Assembly: GCF_003201875.1 (NCBI RefSeq)
Contig: NZ_QJKD01000008.1
Coordinates: 62,001 to 126,000 of the forward strand
Origin: Hungatella effluvii
GTDB taxonomy: Bacteria; Bacillota; Clostridia; Lachnospirales; Lachnospiraceae
Length of the DNA stretch: 64,000 bases
Direction: 5' to 3'
The notes beneath the pieces are model-generated. The model was not told the origin of the DNA and did not search any database. It saw only the letters and a program-made list of their open reading frames with translations. The translations under genes and the position numbers were made by a program. Positions within the stretch are counted from its first letter, which is position 1. Each line of letters begins with the position of its first letter. Below, in pieces: positions 41,320-49,676 of the stretch.

Positions 41320-42636
41320 TTATCTGCCTTCCATCAGTTCAGTCTGTTTATCATCTAATTCCTGAATCAATTCTTCCTGTGTTTTGGTCCCCAGCACAAT
41401 TTCCTGAAGCCCTTTTTCAACAATCGGAGTTAATGTTGAACCATATACCCAATTTACATTAGGCAGTGCAAAATTCCCACTCTCTGCAAATCTTCTCAGC
41501 GGCTCCATTACAGGGCTGATCTCGTACTCTATCCCTTCTACTCCCAGGAAGTTGCCGGTAATACCCTGGTAAATCTTAAGTCCCTCATCACTTCCAACAT
41601 AATTAATAAACGCTTCCGCAGCTGCTTTGTTCTTGGTTCCAGAGCTGACAGCAAAACCCACATTTAAAGCCCCTGAAGAAATTTCTCTGCCGTCTGCGCT
41701 GACAAATGGAAATACACTCATATTGATCTCTGGATTCTTACTGTATATTCCCTCCACTGCCCATGGTCCAGTAATGGTCATAGCTGCCTGCCCTGAGGAA
41801 AATTCGTCCATTCTCTGATCATCGGAAAGGCCAACCATGTCTTTTGTTATAAACCCTTTTTCCACTAAATCCGCATAAAAGATGGAGAGTGCGTCTGTAT
41901 ATCCTTCTTTAAAGGTAGTCTCTCCTGTATTAATTTTTGCATCAAATTGCGGATCATCAATCATAACTTCTGTATCGTGAAGCCAGTAAAACCAGTCCAC
42001 CATATTACTGCTCACAGCAAGAGGCTTCACGCCTGCGTCAAGCAGCACCTGGCAATTGTTAATAAATTCATCCCATGTACCTGGAACCTCCAAATTGTGT
42101 TCTTCATAAATATCCACATTATAGAATACACCGCCAACCCAGGCATCCGGAGAATATACTACTACTTTTCCGTCATAGCTGAATGCGTCCTGATAATTCT
42201 GAGGCAATCTCTTAACAGCTTCCAAATCACTTAAATCTGCAAGATAGCCATTCTCTGCCATCGACTGTACCGGTGGCCCCAGATAAAAGATATCCGGCAG
42301 TTCGTCCGTGCTGGCCAGCAGGCTCCTCTTTTGATCATACTGGCTGTTCTCTGACGGAACATGCTGAAAATCAAATTCAACGTCAGGATATAATTCATGG
42401 AATCCGTCTAAAAGTGGCTGAAATTTTTCTTCTTCATACCATGACAGAAATGATAATACTCCAGATACATCTTTACCCGGCTCATTTTTTTCGTCAGTCT
42501 CCTGAGCCATAGTATCTGACTTTTGATCAGATTGTTGCTCCGTCTGCTGGTCTTTCTGCGTATTATCCGCCCCACACCCCGTAATACTTAAAGATAATAT
42601 AATTGCTGTTCCCAATACTAGAAGACTCTTTTTCAT
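41320..42636 (-). CDS. Extracellular solute-binding lipoprotein (family 1)
   Basis: The 438-aa protein starts with a lipoprotein signal, MKKSLLVLGTAIILSLSITG followed by the lipobox Cys21. An Asp/Gln/Lys-rich linker (about 22-58) leads into a family 1 binding fold with VDFLSWYEEEKFQPLLDGFH-like and DIFYLGPPVQSMAENGYLAD sequence. It is the specificity component of the importer with the two permeases that follow. The gene lies 97 bases after the response regulator, with GGAG just before the ATG. AGTATA (minus strand TATACT, 42665-42670) upstream could be the -10 box of its own promoter. Confidence 0.93.
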   Translation of the reverse strand: MKKSLLVLGTAIILSLSITGCGADNTQKDQQTEQQSDQKSDTMAQETDEKNEPGKDVSGVLSFLSWYEEEKFQPLLDGFHELYPDVEFDFQHVPSENSQYDQKRSLLASTDELPDIFYLGPPVQSMAENGYLADLSDLEAVKRLPQNYQDAFSYDGKVVVYSPDAWVGGVFYNVDIYEEHNLEVPGTWDEFINNCQVLLDAGVKPLAVSSNMVDWFYWLHDTEVMIDDPQFDAKINTGETTFKEGYTDALSIFYADLVEKGFITKDMVGLSDDQRMDEFSSGQAAMTITGPWAVEGIYSKNPEINMSVFPFVSADGREISSGALNVGFAVSSGTKNKAAAEAFINYVGSDEGLKIYQGITGNFLGVEGIEYEISPVMEPLRRFAESGNFALPNVNWVYGSTLTPIVEKGLQEIVLGTKTQEELIQELDDKQTELMEGR

Positions 42637-42733
42637 CGTTACCTCTCCTTTCTTTTATGAGCTAAGTATATCACCTCCCCAGATAATCCCAAATGACAGG
42701 TATTACGATTTTTTGCTCAATAATATGTTTTTG

Positions 42734-44260
42734 CTATTCTTTTATACGGTAATTGTTTGGAGTTATCCCTGTCAGCTCCTTAAATTTTCTGCTAAAATGA
42801 TTGATGCTCTGGTACCCAACCGCTTCGCTGATCTGTCTGATGGATTTTGTAGTTTCCCGCAGCATTTTTTTTGATTTCTCAATTCGGAATGATGTCAGAT
42901 AGCTCCAGTAAGTTTGTCCCGTACCCTCGCTGAATACTTTTGACAAATGATTTTTACTAATTCCAGCATATTGCGCAACCTGCTCCAGTGTTAAACCGGC
43001 ATCTCCATAATGCTTCACTGTATAATCTTTTGCCTTACGGATTATAAGGGAAGGCTCCTGACCGATCTGTATTATTTCCAGTGTATCCTTCAATTCATCC
43101 AGCAACAGACCAATGTACCTGGCCAGCAGTTCATAATTCCAGCACTGCTTCAGGCTGTCTAATGTTATATGCCTCAATACTGCAACCGTATATTCTCCAT
43201 ATTTTTTAGTCAAGCCCAGCTTCAGGGAGATCAGGAGTTCCATCAATATCTCGTATATCTCATCCGGATTTATTTTTAGAGCGTTAATTTTATTCAGTCC
43301 TTCTAAAAATTCCTGCCTGGCGATTTCAAAATCAGCCCACTTTTGCAGATCTGTGACCGCCTGCTCACAAACAGCCCATATCTCTCTGCTGTAGTCAGGA
43401 TAAACCGCCCCGTTTTTCTCCAAAGAGTATCTCATTTTAGTGTAATAACAGCGGTACCTGGTTTGTTTTGCCTTCTCATAGCTAATACTCCATATCTGTC
43501 CTTTTACAATAGGAGCCACTCCTGCAAATCCATAAATATCTTCCTTCTCAAGTAATTCCAGTCCCTTCTGCATCTTTGTAGCAAAAAACTCGCTTTCAAT
43601 AATGACGAAAAGCTCAGTATGGGACTGATAAAGAACCATTGTCTTATCACCAAATATTTTTCTGAATATTTTTTTTACAATTTCTTTCCTGTTCTGGCTC
43701 TCAATCTTCTGCTCTCCATATAAATAGATATTTATAACATATGTATATGAACTTACTGCTTCTCCATACTCTGAAAAAAACTTCTTATATTGAAGTTCAT
43801 TCCCCCGTATTATCATTAACTCCTGAAGCTTCTTTTCACAGAGTTCCAGTTCATAATAAATATTCTGGTTTTTCTGCTGTTCCCGGAGTTCAATCTTCCT
43901 AAGTATATTAATCATACACTCTTCCAGCTTATCTTCATCCAAAGGTTTAAGCAGATACGATTCTGCTTGAAACTCCAGTGCACTTTTAGCATACTCAAAT
44001 TCTGCGTAGGCTGTCAGTATGATTATATGAACAGTTTTATCAAACGCTCTGACCTTTCTTGCAAACTCAATGCCTGTTACAATTGGCATTTCTATGTCTA
44101 CAACAATTATATCTGGTTTTACTTTATCATACAGATCCAGACCCTCTTTGCCATTCTGGGCCGCTCCTGCAATCTCAATCTGATACTTCTCCCAGTCGAT
44201 AGCATGGTATAAGAATTTAAGGACACTGGTTTCATCATCAATAAATATAACTTTATACAA
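42734..44260 (-). CDS. AraC-type response regulator
   Basis: The 508-aa protein has a receiver domain with Asp8-Asp9, the phosphorylation site Asp55 in IIVVDIEMP and Lys105 in YLLKPLDEDK. A helical middle region follows. The C-terminal AraC domain (about 405-505) has two helix-turn-helix motifs: LTLEQVAQYAGISKNHLSKV, then SIRQISEAVGYQSINHFSRK. Its ATG directly follows the stop codon of the kinase gene (44261), so the pair is cotranscribed. It most likely activates the downstream importer and glycosidase genes. Its binding site was not identified. Confidence 0.93.
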   Translation of the reverse strand: MYKVIFIDDETSVLKFLYHAIDWEKYQIEIAGAAQNGKEGLDLYDKVKPDIIVVDIEMPIVTGIEFARKVRAFDKTVHIIILTAYAEFEYAKSALEFQAESYLLKPLDEDKLEECMINILRKIELREQQKNQNIYYELELCEKKLQELMIIRGNELQYKKFFSEYGEAVSSYTYVINIYLYGEQKIESQNRKEIVKKIFRKIFGDKTMVLYQSHTELFVIIESEFFATKMQKGLELLEKEDIYGFAGVAPIVKGQIWSISYEKAKQTRYRCYYTKMRYSLEKNGAVYPDYSREIWAVCEQAVTDLQKWADFEIARQEFLEGLNKINALKINPDEIYEILMELLISLKLGLTKKYGEYTVAVLRHITLDSLKQCWNYELLARYIGLLLDELKDTLEIIQIGQEPSLIIRKAKDYTVKHYGDAGLTLEQVAQYAGISKNHLSKVFSEGTGQTYWSYLTSFRIEKSKKMLRETTKSIRQISEAVGYQSINHFSRKFKELTGITPNNYRIKE

Positions 44261-46027
44261 TTACTTTTCCCCCTCTGTCAGATACCCTATTTTTAATATA
44301 AACTTAGTATATCCATCTCGATCATTCCGGATATCAATAATTCCAAATCCGTCCCCATATGCCAGTCTCATTCTCTGATGGACGTTGATTACCCCAATAT
44401 GGCCAGATTCACTCTCTTCCCGACATAAACTTTCTTTCAATGTCTGCAGCTTTTCTTCAGGAATCCCTTTCCCGTTATCCCAGACCTCGCAATAACAGCA
44501 GCTATTTTCCGCATATATTATTATTTTTATATCCCCTCCCTGAGCAATATCCTTTAATCCATGCTTAATAGAATTCTCTACAATTGGCTGCAGGATCATC
44601 TTCTGCGTCTGATATTTCAACAGAAGATCGTCAACCTTTATCTCATATTCAAATTTCCCCTCATATCTCATCTGGTAAATATTAAGATAGTCACTGATAT
44701 AATTAATCTCATCCTTTATTGTAACTGCCTTCACAGTGTGATCCATGGAATAACGAAGCAGCATCGAAAATGATGTCACTATTCTGCTGATTCTTCTATT
44801 TTTTGCTATCACAGCCTCAGTTTTTATTAACTGAAGTGAATTATACATAAAGTGTGGTGTAATCTGTTCCCTCAAAACTTCTATCTCAGCATTCTGCCTT
44901 CTGATTTCAGACAAATATACCTGCTTAATCATACTGTCCATTCTTCTCAGTAATTCGTCAAATTTCCATCCAAGCTTATCGATCTCCAACGAACCGTATT
45001 CTTCACTATCCTCCTGGTAATGTTCAAGGTCTGCATGCTCTACTTTGGTACAAAGTTTCTCCAAAGGACGTTTTATATAGAGAGAAAGCATGTAGGAAAT
45101 AGCAATTACAAATATAATACTGACAGGCAGAATAACAAACACAATCTGATTGAACACCTCTTTCGCACCTTTCATCATGGAGCGGTAAGATATTTCTGCC
45201 AGCAGATACCAGCCCGTTACTTCGGATTGCTGATACACATACATAGCCGGTTCTCTATTAGAATCAATTACAAATGTCCCCGTAGAGCCGAGGAGCTTTG
45301 TATAGATCATCTCATCAATTTCCTGATTTACCCTGCTGATGTCCTGATCGAAAATAATTCTGCCGGTTTCTGAGACCATGGAAATCTTTATGTCATTTTG
45401 ATCGTGAACTTTTTCCAGTACGGAATTAAGCTTATCGTAGTCTAAATCTCCCTGAATAAATCCTATATGCTGCCCATGCTCCTGAATAGGAAACACTGCA
45501 CTCACCACAAGATGGTCCTTTAAATATCGGGCATAGTAATCGGTGTAATGAGGCATTGTAAAATATATCCTTTTACTGCTGTCATAGTTTTTAATCCAGT
45601 CAAGTTCTAATAAATCGGCATTTTGATCCAGAGAGCTGTTATTAGGCAGATTCTGTTTATAGCCATTGTTGCCGATCAGAATAATATCACTGATATAATT
45701 CTTTAAAATATTCACATTTGCATTGTTCTCGTCGATTTCATTTTTAAGAAAATATCTCTCTTCTATATTCATATCCTGGTAATACTTAAAAGCTTCATTT
45801 ATTTTAGAATTATTGCTTACATAAACAATCATTGTTTTAATATCTCTAAAATAATAGTCAAAATTATCACTGATCTGCTCAATCAGAATCTCCATGCTTT
45901 TCTCTTTATCTTTTTTAAGACTGTTATAATAAGATTTATAGCCGATAAAAGCTGTAAACAGCAGAATTATTATGATAAATGGAATAAATATCATTAGAAT
46001 CCGATTACCAAAACTTCTTCGCTTCAT
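44261..46027 (-). CDS. Sensor histidine kinase (YesM-like)
   Basis: The 588-aa membrane kinase has a first helix at about residues 10-30 (ILMIFIPFIIIILLFTAFIG), an extracellular dCache-like sensing region (about 32-290), and a second helix near 293-318. A HAMP-like linker and a kinase core follow. The phosphorylated His392 lies in REQITPHFMYNSLQ, where Thr and Met replace the usual Asn and Leu. The N box is in LQPIVENSIKHGLKD and the G box in DNGKGIPEEKL. It is cotranscribed with the following regulator. It probably senses extracellular sugar for region 4. Confidence 0.92.
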   Translation of the reverse strand: MKRRSFGNRILMIFIPFIIIILLFTAFIGYKSYYNSLKKDKEKSMEILIEQISDNFDYYFRDIKTMIVYVSNNSKINEAFKYYQDMNIEERYFLKNEIDENNANVNILKNYISDIILIGNNGYKQNLPNNSSLDQNADLLELDWIKNYDSSKRIYFTMPHYTDYYARYLKDHLVVSAVFPIQEHGQHIGFIQGDLDYDKLNSVLEKVHDQNDIKISMVSETGRIIFDQDISRVNQEIDEMIYTKLLGSTGTFVIDSNREPAMYVYQQSEVTGWYLLAEISYRSMMKGAKEVFNQIVFVILPVSIIFVIAISYMLSLYIKRPLEKLCTKVEHADLEHYQEDSEEYGSLEIDKLGWKFDELLRRMDSMIKQVYLSEIRRQNAEIEVLREQITPHFMYNSLQLIKTEAVIAKNRRISRIVTSFSMLLRYSMDHTVKAVTIKDEINYISDYLNIYQMRYEGKFEYEIKVDDLLLKYQTQKMILQPIVENSIKHGLKDIAQGGDIKIIIYAENSCCYCEVWDNGKGIPEEKLQTLKESLCREESESGHIGVINVHQRMRLAYGDGFGIIDIRNDRDGYTKFILKIGYLTEGEK

Positions 46028-46160
46028 TTTACCCCTCCCAGTTAATAATGTTAGAATAATAGTATTTTACATTAGTTTTTTTGTCAATAGCACTGTTTCA
46101 ACCATAATTGTCATAGAAGATGGAAGACTTGTCCAGCAAAATAAATTTCTATAATTTATG

Positions 46161-46229
46161 AGACTAAAAACGTAGCATACCCTCTAATCGAGCAAGAATC
46201 AAGGCTTCTGATGGGAAGCGTTTTAGTCT
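46161..46229. repeat. Long inverted repeat AGACTAAAAACG / CGTTTTAGTCT
   Basis: AGACTAAAAACG (46161-46172) and CGTTTTAGTCT (46219-46229) could pair over 46 bases that contain a smaller CTTCTGATGGGAAG stem-loop. It sits in the 461-bp gap between the kinase at 46027 and the orphan regulator at 46489. It may be a structured RNA or a remnant of a recombination site; nothing more can be said. The rest of the gap holds the short ORF and terminator listed separately. Confidence 0.4.
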
Positions 46230-46266
46230 ATTTTTGCAGATTTCTTTTTAGTTTGGTAGGTACGGA

Positions 46267-46392
46267 TTATCCACCGTTTACCATCCTTCCGCTATCTCTC
46301 CTCTCTCTGCTCAATAAAAAAGACACACAGATACAATCATCTGGTGTCATGCTTATATGTACTGTGCCTCTTTTATGTTCCTTACTAGCCAT
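46267..46392 (-). CDS. Possible 41-aa ORF downstream of the orphan regulator
   Basis: ATG at 46392 opens a 41-codon frame (MASKEHKRGTVHISMTPDDC and onward) ending at 46267. A GGAGAG stretch lies about 27 bases upstream, too far to be a good ribosome binding site. The frame runs through the terminator hairpin at 46315-46348. It could be a leader peptide of an attenuator or the remains of a larger mobile-element gene. No family is recognised, so coding status is uncertain. Confidence 0.25.
   Translation of the reverse strand: MASKEHKRGTVHISMTPDDCICVSFLLSRERRDSGRMVNGG
46315..46348 (-). terminator. Intrinsic terminator
   Basis: On the minus strand GACACCAGAT (46339-46348) pairs with ATCTGTGTGTC (46322-46332) and is followed by TTTTTTATT. 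It would end transcripts from the orphan regulator (stop at 46489) before the kinase gene at 46027. A GGCACAG stretch just upstream could pair with the 3' arm, as in the ssb leader terminator at 1158-1197. Confidence 0.7.
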
Positions 46393-46488
46393 ATCCCTAC
46401 GGTCTGGTAAATTCTCTCCTTTCTCTAAAAAATTTTAATAAAAAACACAGAAATCTTATATCATGTATCCCTTAACACAATAATTTTA

Positions 46489-47175
46489 TTAGTCTTTTGC
46501 TTCATCTGTAAATCGGTACCCTATCCCCCATATGGTTTGAATATACCGGTTCGCCTGCCCCAGCTTCTTACGCAATCGTCCGATGTGACTCATAATATTA
46601 CCATCATCTTTTATGAATTTATCCTCCCAAATCATATCGTATATCTGCTCCTTAGAAAACACCACTCCTGGATTGCTTGATAGAAGATATAAAATGTCAA
46701 ATTCCCTTTTAGTAAGGTCAACTTTTCTTTTTTGTAATTCGACTAACCTTTTGCTTGGATCAATTACTAATCCTATATTCCTCTTGATAATCGGTTTTAA
46801 TTCAATTCGTTCTTTTCCCCTTTTCATACAAGCTATACTACGGATAATTAGTTCGTCAAACGTAGTCGGCCAAACCATACAGTCATCTGCCCCCAAGTTC
46901 AATATTCTAATTCTAGTTTCAATTTCTAGCTGCTTTGTCAAAACTAATATTGGAGCATTACTTAACCTGCGGATAATCTGAAGCAAAGCCTCTCCTTCCA
47001 TGTCTTGTATAAAAATGTCAAAAATAATAAGATTATATATTTCCCGCATAATCATTTCCATTGCTCGTGTTGATGTCCTGACGCAGTACACTGTAGTAAA
47101 GGTATCCACAAAATTTTCTTCTATTGTATGCCCAACATTCTTTTCTTTACTTATTACTAATATATTTCTTTTCAT
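46489..47175 (-). CDS. Orphan OmpR-type response regulator with a degenerate receiver
   Basis: The 228-aa protein has a receiver-like domain (1-115) and a winged-helix DNA-binding domain (about 130-225: VDLTKREFDILYLLSSNPGV and the terminal IQTIWGIGYRFTDE). The equivalent of the phosphorylation Asp is kept (LIIFDIFIQD). However, the usual acidic pair after strand 1 is replaced by Ser-Lys (ILVISKEKN) and the conserved Lys-Pro by Trp-Pro (MVWPTT). It may therefore work without phosphorylation. No kinase gene adjoins it as a partner; the nearest one already has its own AraC-type regulator. A decayed relative lies at 11647-12169. Confidence 0.85.
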   Translation of the reverse strand: MKRNILVISKEKNVGHTIEENFVDTFTTVYCVRTSTRAMEMIMREIYNLIIFDIFIQDMEGEALLQIIRRLSNAPILVLTKQLEIETRIRILNLGADDCMVWPTTFDELIIRSIACMKRGKERIELKPIIKRNIGLVIDPSKRLVELQKRKVDLTKREFDILYLLSSNPGVVFSKEQIYDMIWEDKFIKDDGNIMSHIGRLRKKLGQANRYIQTIWGIGYRFTDEAKD

Positions 47176-47264
47176 GAATATTCTCCTTTCTCTTTCGTAT
47201 AATAATCAAACACATCTATACTGCCATTCCTACCTCCACCGCAGTTACTACTAGTATTTTAAAA

Positions 47265-47294
47265 GGGTAAAGTACAGATACCAATACTTTACCC
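47265..47294 (-). terminator. Terminator of the region 5 operon
   Basis: GGGTAAAGTA (47265-47274) pairs with TACTTTACCC (47285-47294), and on the minus strand TTTTAAAAT follows. It lies 37 bases after the stop of the GH35 gene, the last gene of the region 5 cluster. Confidence 0.75.
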
Positions 47295-47330
47295 CCTTGC
47301 TGCTTTAAATGAATCATTTGCCTACATATA

Positions 47331-49673
47331 TTATTTCAACTTAATAGATGCCTGATAAACAGGCTTAATATGAATTCTATCTACTGATTCTATTTGCTCA
47401 TTATTTTCTTCCAACCTACCAGCCATTGTGGAACTGACATTTACAGAAGACCCTTTTTTTAATGGTGTCACTACGATCGTAACTGGAGCATTCATAACCA
47501 AATCCCAGTGTTTTTTTAGCCCAATTTCCCAGATATCCCCATTACAGAAGTTATCCGATATCATTTCGCTATTAACAAAAGCTTGACCGATATCTCCTTG
47601 ATATTTGATTTGTAGTAATAATTCACGGCAATCATGAAACTCTTTTGGAATATTTACTGTATACTTACCTACTCCAACGTTCTGAAAAGGTAATTCTATA
47701 CTTCGACACTGTCGATCCTCCCAGCGAATCTTCACTCCTGTAAAAATATCATCCACCACAGTGTTCATAATAGCCCCCTGTAATTCAGTAATACTATGGT
47801 TGGGATATATATATAGCATCACCTCATTGTTTTCTATCGCAGGAGTTTCTAATCGCAAGTTATCTCCATCGTATGTAATTGCGGTATCACAAAGTAGAAC
47901 AACCTTCTCTTGCTGCCACTCAATTTCACTATACATCAAGCTTTGTGCTCTAGTTAATAATATTACCTTTACCTTTCCATGAATACCGTCCAAAGTCGTA
48001 ACAGATGCCTGAGTCGCTACAGGTTTTACCCTTATTTCTGGCGACTTCAAAGTTTTCCCATTTACTGATGTAATATTTTCACCATTCCATACAAATTCCG
48101 GCATCATACCTTCTGGCATAAAAAAGAAATAGGTTGTACTATCTTTCTCAGTTATTACAGATAAGAGCTGTGCCTTAGCATATCTAAGTTCATACCCTGC
48201 CATATTAAAATTAAAAGGTAGTATGACCTCTTCTCCAGCCGATATTGATATATCCTTAAATAATACCTCACCCTTTTGGGTATCTAAAGCAATATTAGTA
48301 TTCTGCTTTTCTTTGCATTCTGTATGATCCTGATAATTATTGATAAATAAAAATCCACTGGTACCATCAGTACGAACTGCATAACGTAATGTATCAACAT
48401 CTGAAGGTTGAATTTCTTGTGAACCTTCCGGAAGTATAGTTACTGTTTTACAAAACTCATTCGGGAAATTCTTAGTTAACATGTGAAGGGCCCTAAGTCG
48501 ATAATAGCTTGGTCTAGTCTGTCCATATTCGCCAATCGCAGCCTGATAGTCATAAGAGAGTTTGGGGCATTGACACTCATTCAAGTATGTATTCCTTACT
48601 CCCTTCGGATTCGTTCCGCCACGATACATATAATACCCAAGGAAATTACATCCACCTGCCAACTTAATATTTGCCATTGCATCCACACTTTCATAAGGCA
48701 GTTGAAAGCGATATTGATAATAGCATGTCATTCCTCCACCCATCTCACAGCAAGAATAAGGCAGACTTTCCGGCTCATAAGCAGGTTCAAAATTATAAGT
48801 TGCTGGCACATCATTATTATGATATTCCCGATAAATATACTCTGGTGTCAAAGGATGCTCGCCTCTATAGTTATAGAATATCCAAGGCCAGAAAGCATAT
48901 CCCCCCCACAAAGGTAACATTTCATCTGTTGGAGCTGCTGCTCCTCCCCAACCTGTACATGTATAAAAAGGAGTAACAATTCCTTCTCCTATCGCCAATT
49001 CCTTTAGCTTGAGCATATATGCATTACCATCACTTCCACCAGGCACCCACTCATTGGTAACACCAGTTGTCATTTCCCACGGAGCGCCGGAGTGCATATA
49101 TTCGTTTTCAATTTGCGCTCCAATAATAGGACCACCATCCTTAAAATAGAGCCCTTGAAACTGTTCCGCAAAATTTTTATACAATCGCTTAGTATAAAAT
49201 ATAAACCCATCATTAATACTACGCACATCAAAAGGTTTTCCATAGAGCCAATCAGGCAGACCACCATTTCTTACTTCACCATGATCAAAAGGTCCGATAC
49301 GAACGATTACGTACATACCATGCTTCTGACACAATTGTATGAATGCTCTAATATTACGGCATCCATCAAAACGAAACACCCCCTCCTCCTCTTCATGGTG
49401 ATTCCAGAAGCAGTAAGTGGCAATAATATTTATCCCACCCATCTTCATTTTAAGTATAGTATCTTCCCATTCACTTTCATGAATTCTGGAGTAATGGCAC
49501 TCGCCACTGATTCCAAAATACGGATTTCCATTCATCGTCATATAGTAATTGGTAAATCCGATTTCATTACCCACCGGATCTTTACCGTAAAATTTTTCCG
49601 ATAAAGGAAAGATATTTTTTTTCACACAGTCTTTTATGTTCAAATAGTTGTTCATTTTATTTTCCATCTCCAT
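47331..49673 (-). CDS. GH35 family beta-galactosidase-like protein (copy 2)
   Basis: The 780-aa protein is a close relative of the one at 14509-16803. It has the same barrel landmarks (YFGISGECHYSRIHESEWED, WNHHEEEEGVF, VRIGPFDHGEVRNGGLPDWL), the acid/base Glu191 in GAQIENEYMH and the likely nucleophile Glu310 in CCEMGGGM. It also shares the C-terminal jelly-roll (YQGDIGQAFVNSEMISDNFC). The start could be 49673 or the ATG at 49655, which better matches where copy 1 begins. No signal peptide is visible. It lies 3 bases after the second GH115 gene, echoing the pairing of the same two families in region 3. Confidence 0.9.
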   Translation of the reverse strand: MEMENKMNNYLNIKDCVKKNIFPLSEKFYGKDPVGNEIGFTNYYMTMNGNPYFGISGECHYSRIHESEWEDTILKMKMGGINIIATYCFWNHHEEEEGVFRFDGCRNIRAFIQLCQKHGMYVIVRIGPFDHGEVRNGGLPDWLYGKPFDVRSINDGFIFYTKRLYKNFAEQFQGLYFKDGGPIIGAQIENEYMHSGAPWEMTTGVTNEWVPGGSDGNAYMLKLKELAIGEGIVTPFYTCTGWGGAAAPTDEMLPLWGGYAFWPWIFYNYRGEHPLTPEYIYREYHNNDVPATYNFEPAYEPESLPYSCCEMGGGMTCYYQYRFQLPYESVDAMANIKLAGGCNFLGYYMYRGGTNPKGVRNTYLNECQCPKLSYDYQAAIGEYGQTRPSYYRLRALHMLTKNFPNEFCKTVTILPEGSQEIQPSDVDTLRYAVRTDGTSGFLFINNYQDHTECKEKQNTNIALDTQKGEVLFKDISISAGEEVILPFNFNMAGYELRYAKAQLLSVITEKDSTTYFFFMPEGMMPEFVWNGENITSVNGKTLKSPEIRVKPVATQASVTTLDGIHGKVKVILLTRAQSLMYSEIEWQQEKVVLLCDTAITYDGDNLRLETPAIENNEVMLYIYPNHSITELQGAIMNTVVDDIFTGVKIRWEDRQCRSIELPFQNVGVGKYTVNIPKEFHDCRELLLQIKYQGDIGQAFVNSEMISDNFCNGDIWEIGLKKHWDLVMNAPVTIVVTPLKKGSSVNVSSTMAGRLEENNEQIESVDRIHIKPVYQASIKLK

Positions 49674-49676
49674 TGC

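Noticed and set aside
42665..42693. Promoter for the region 4 binding-protein gene
   Set aside because: TATACT is a fair -10 box, but no acceptable -35 box or repeated motif was found, so it is mentioned only in the gene entry.
45972..46154. Plus-strand ORF ending VIEDGRLVQQ, resembling an ABC ATPase end
   Set aside because: The similarity covers only about ten residues, and most of the frame overlaps the start of the kinase gene on the other strand.
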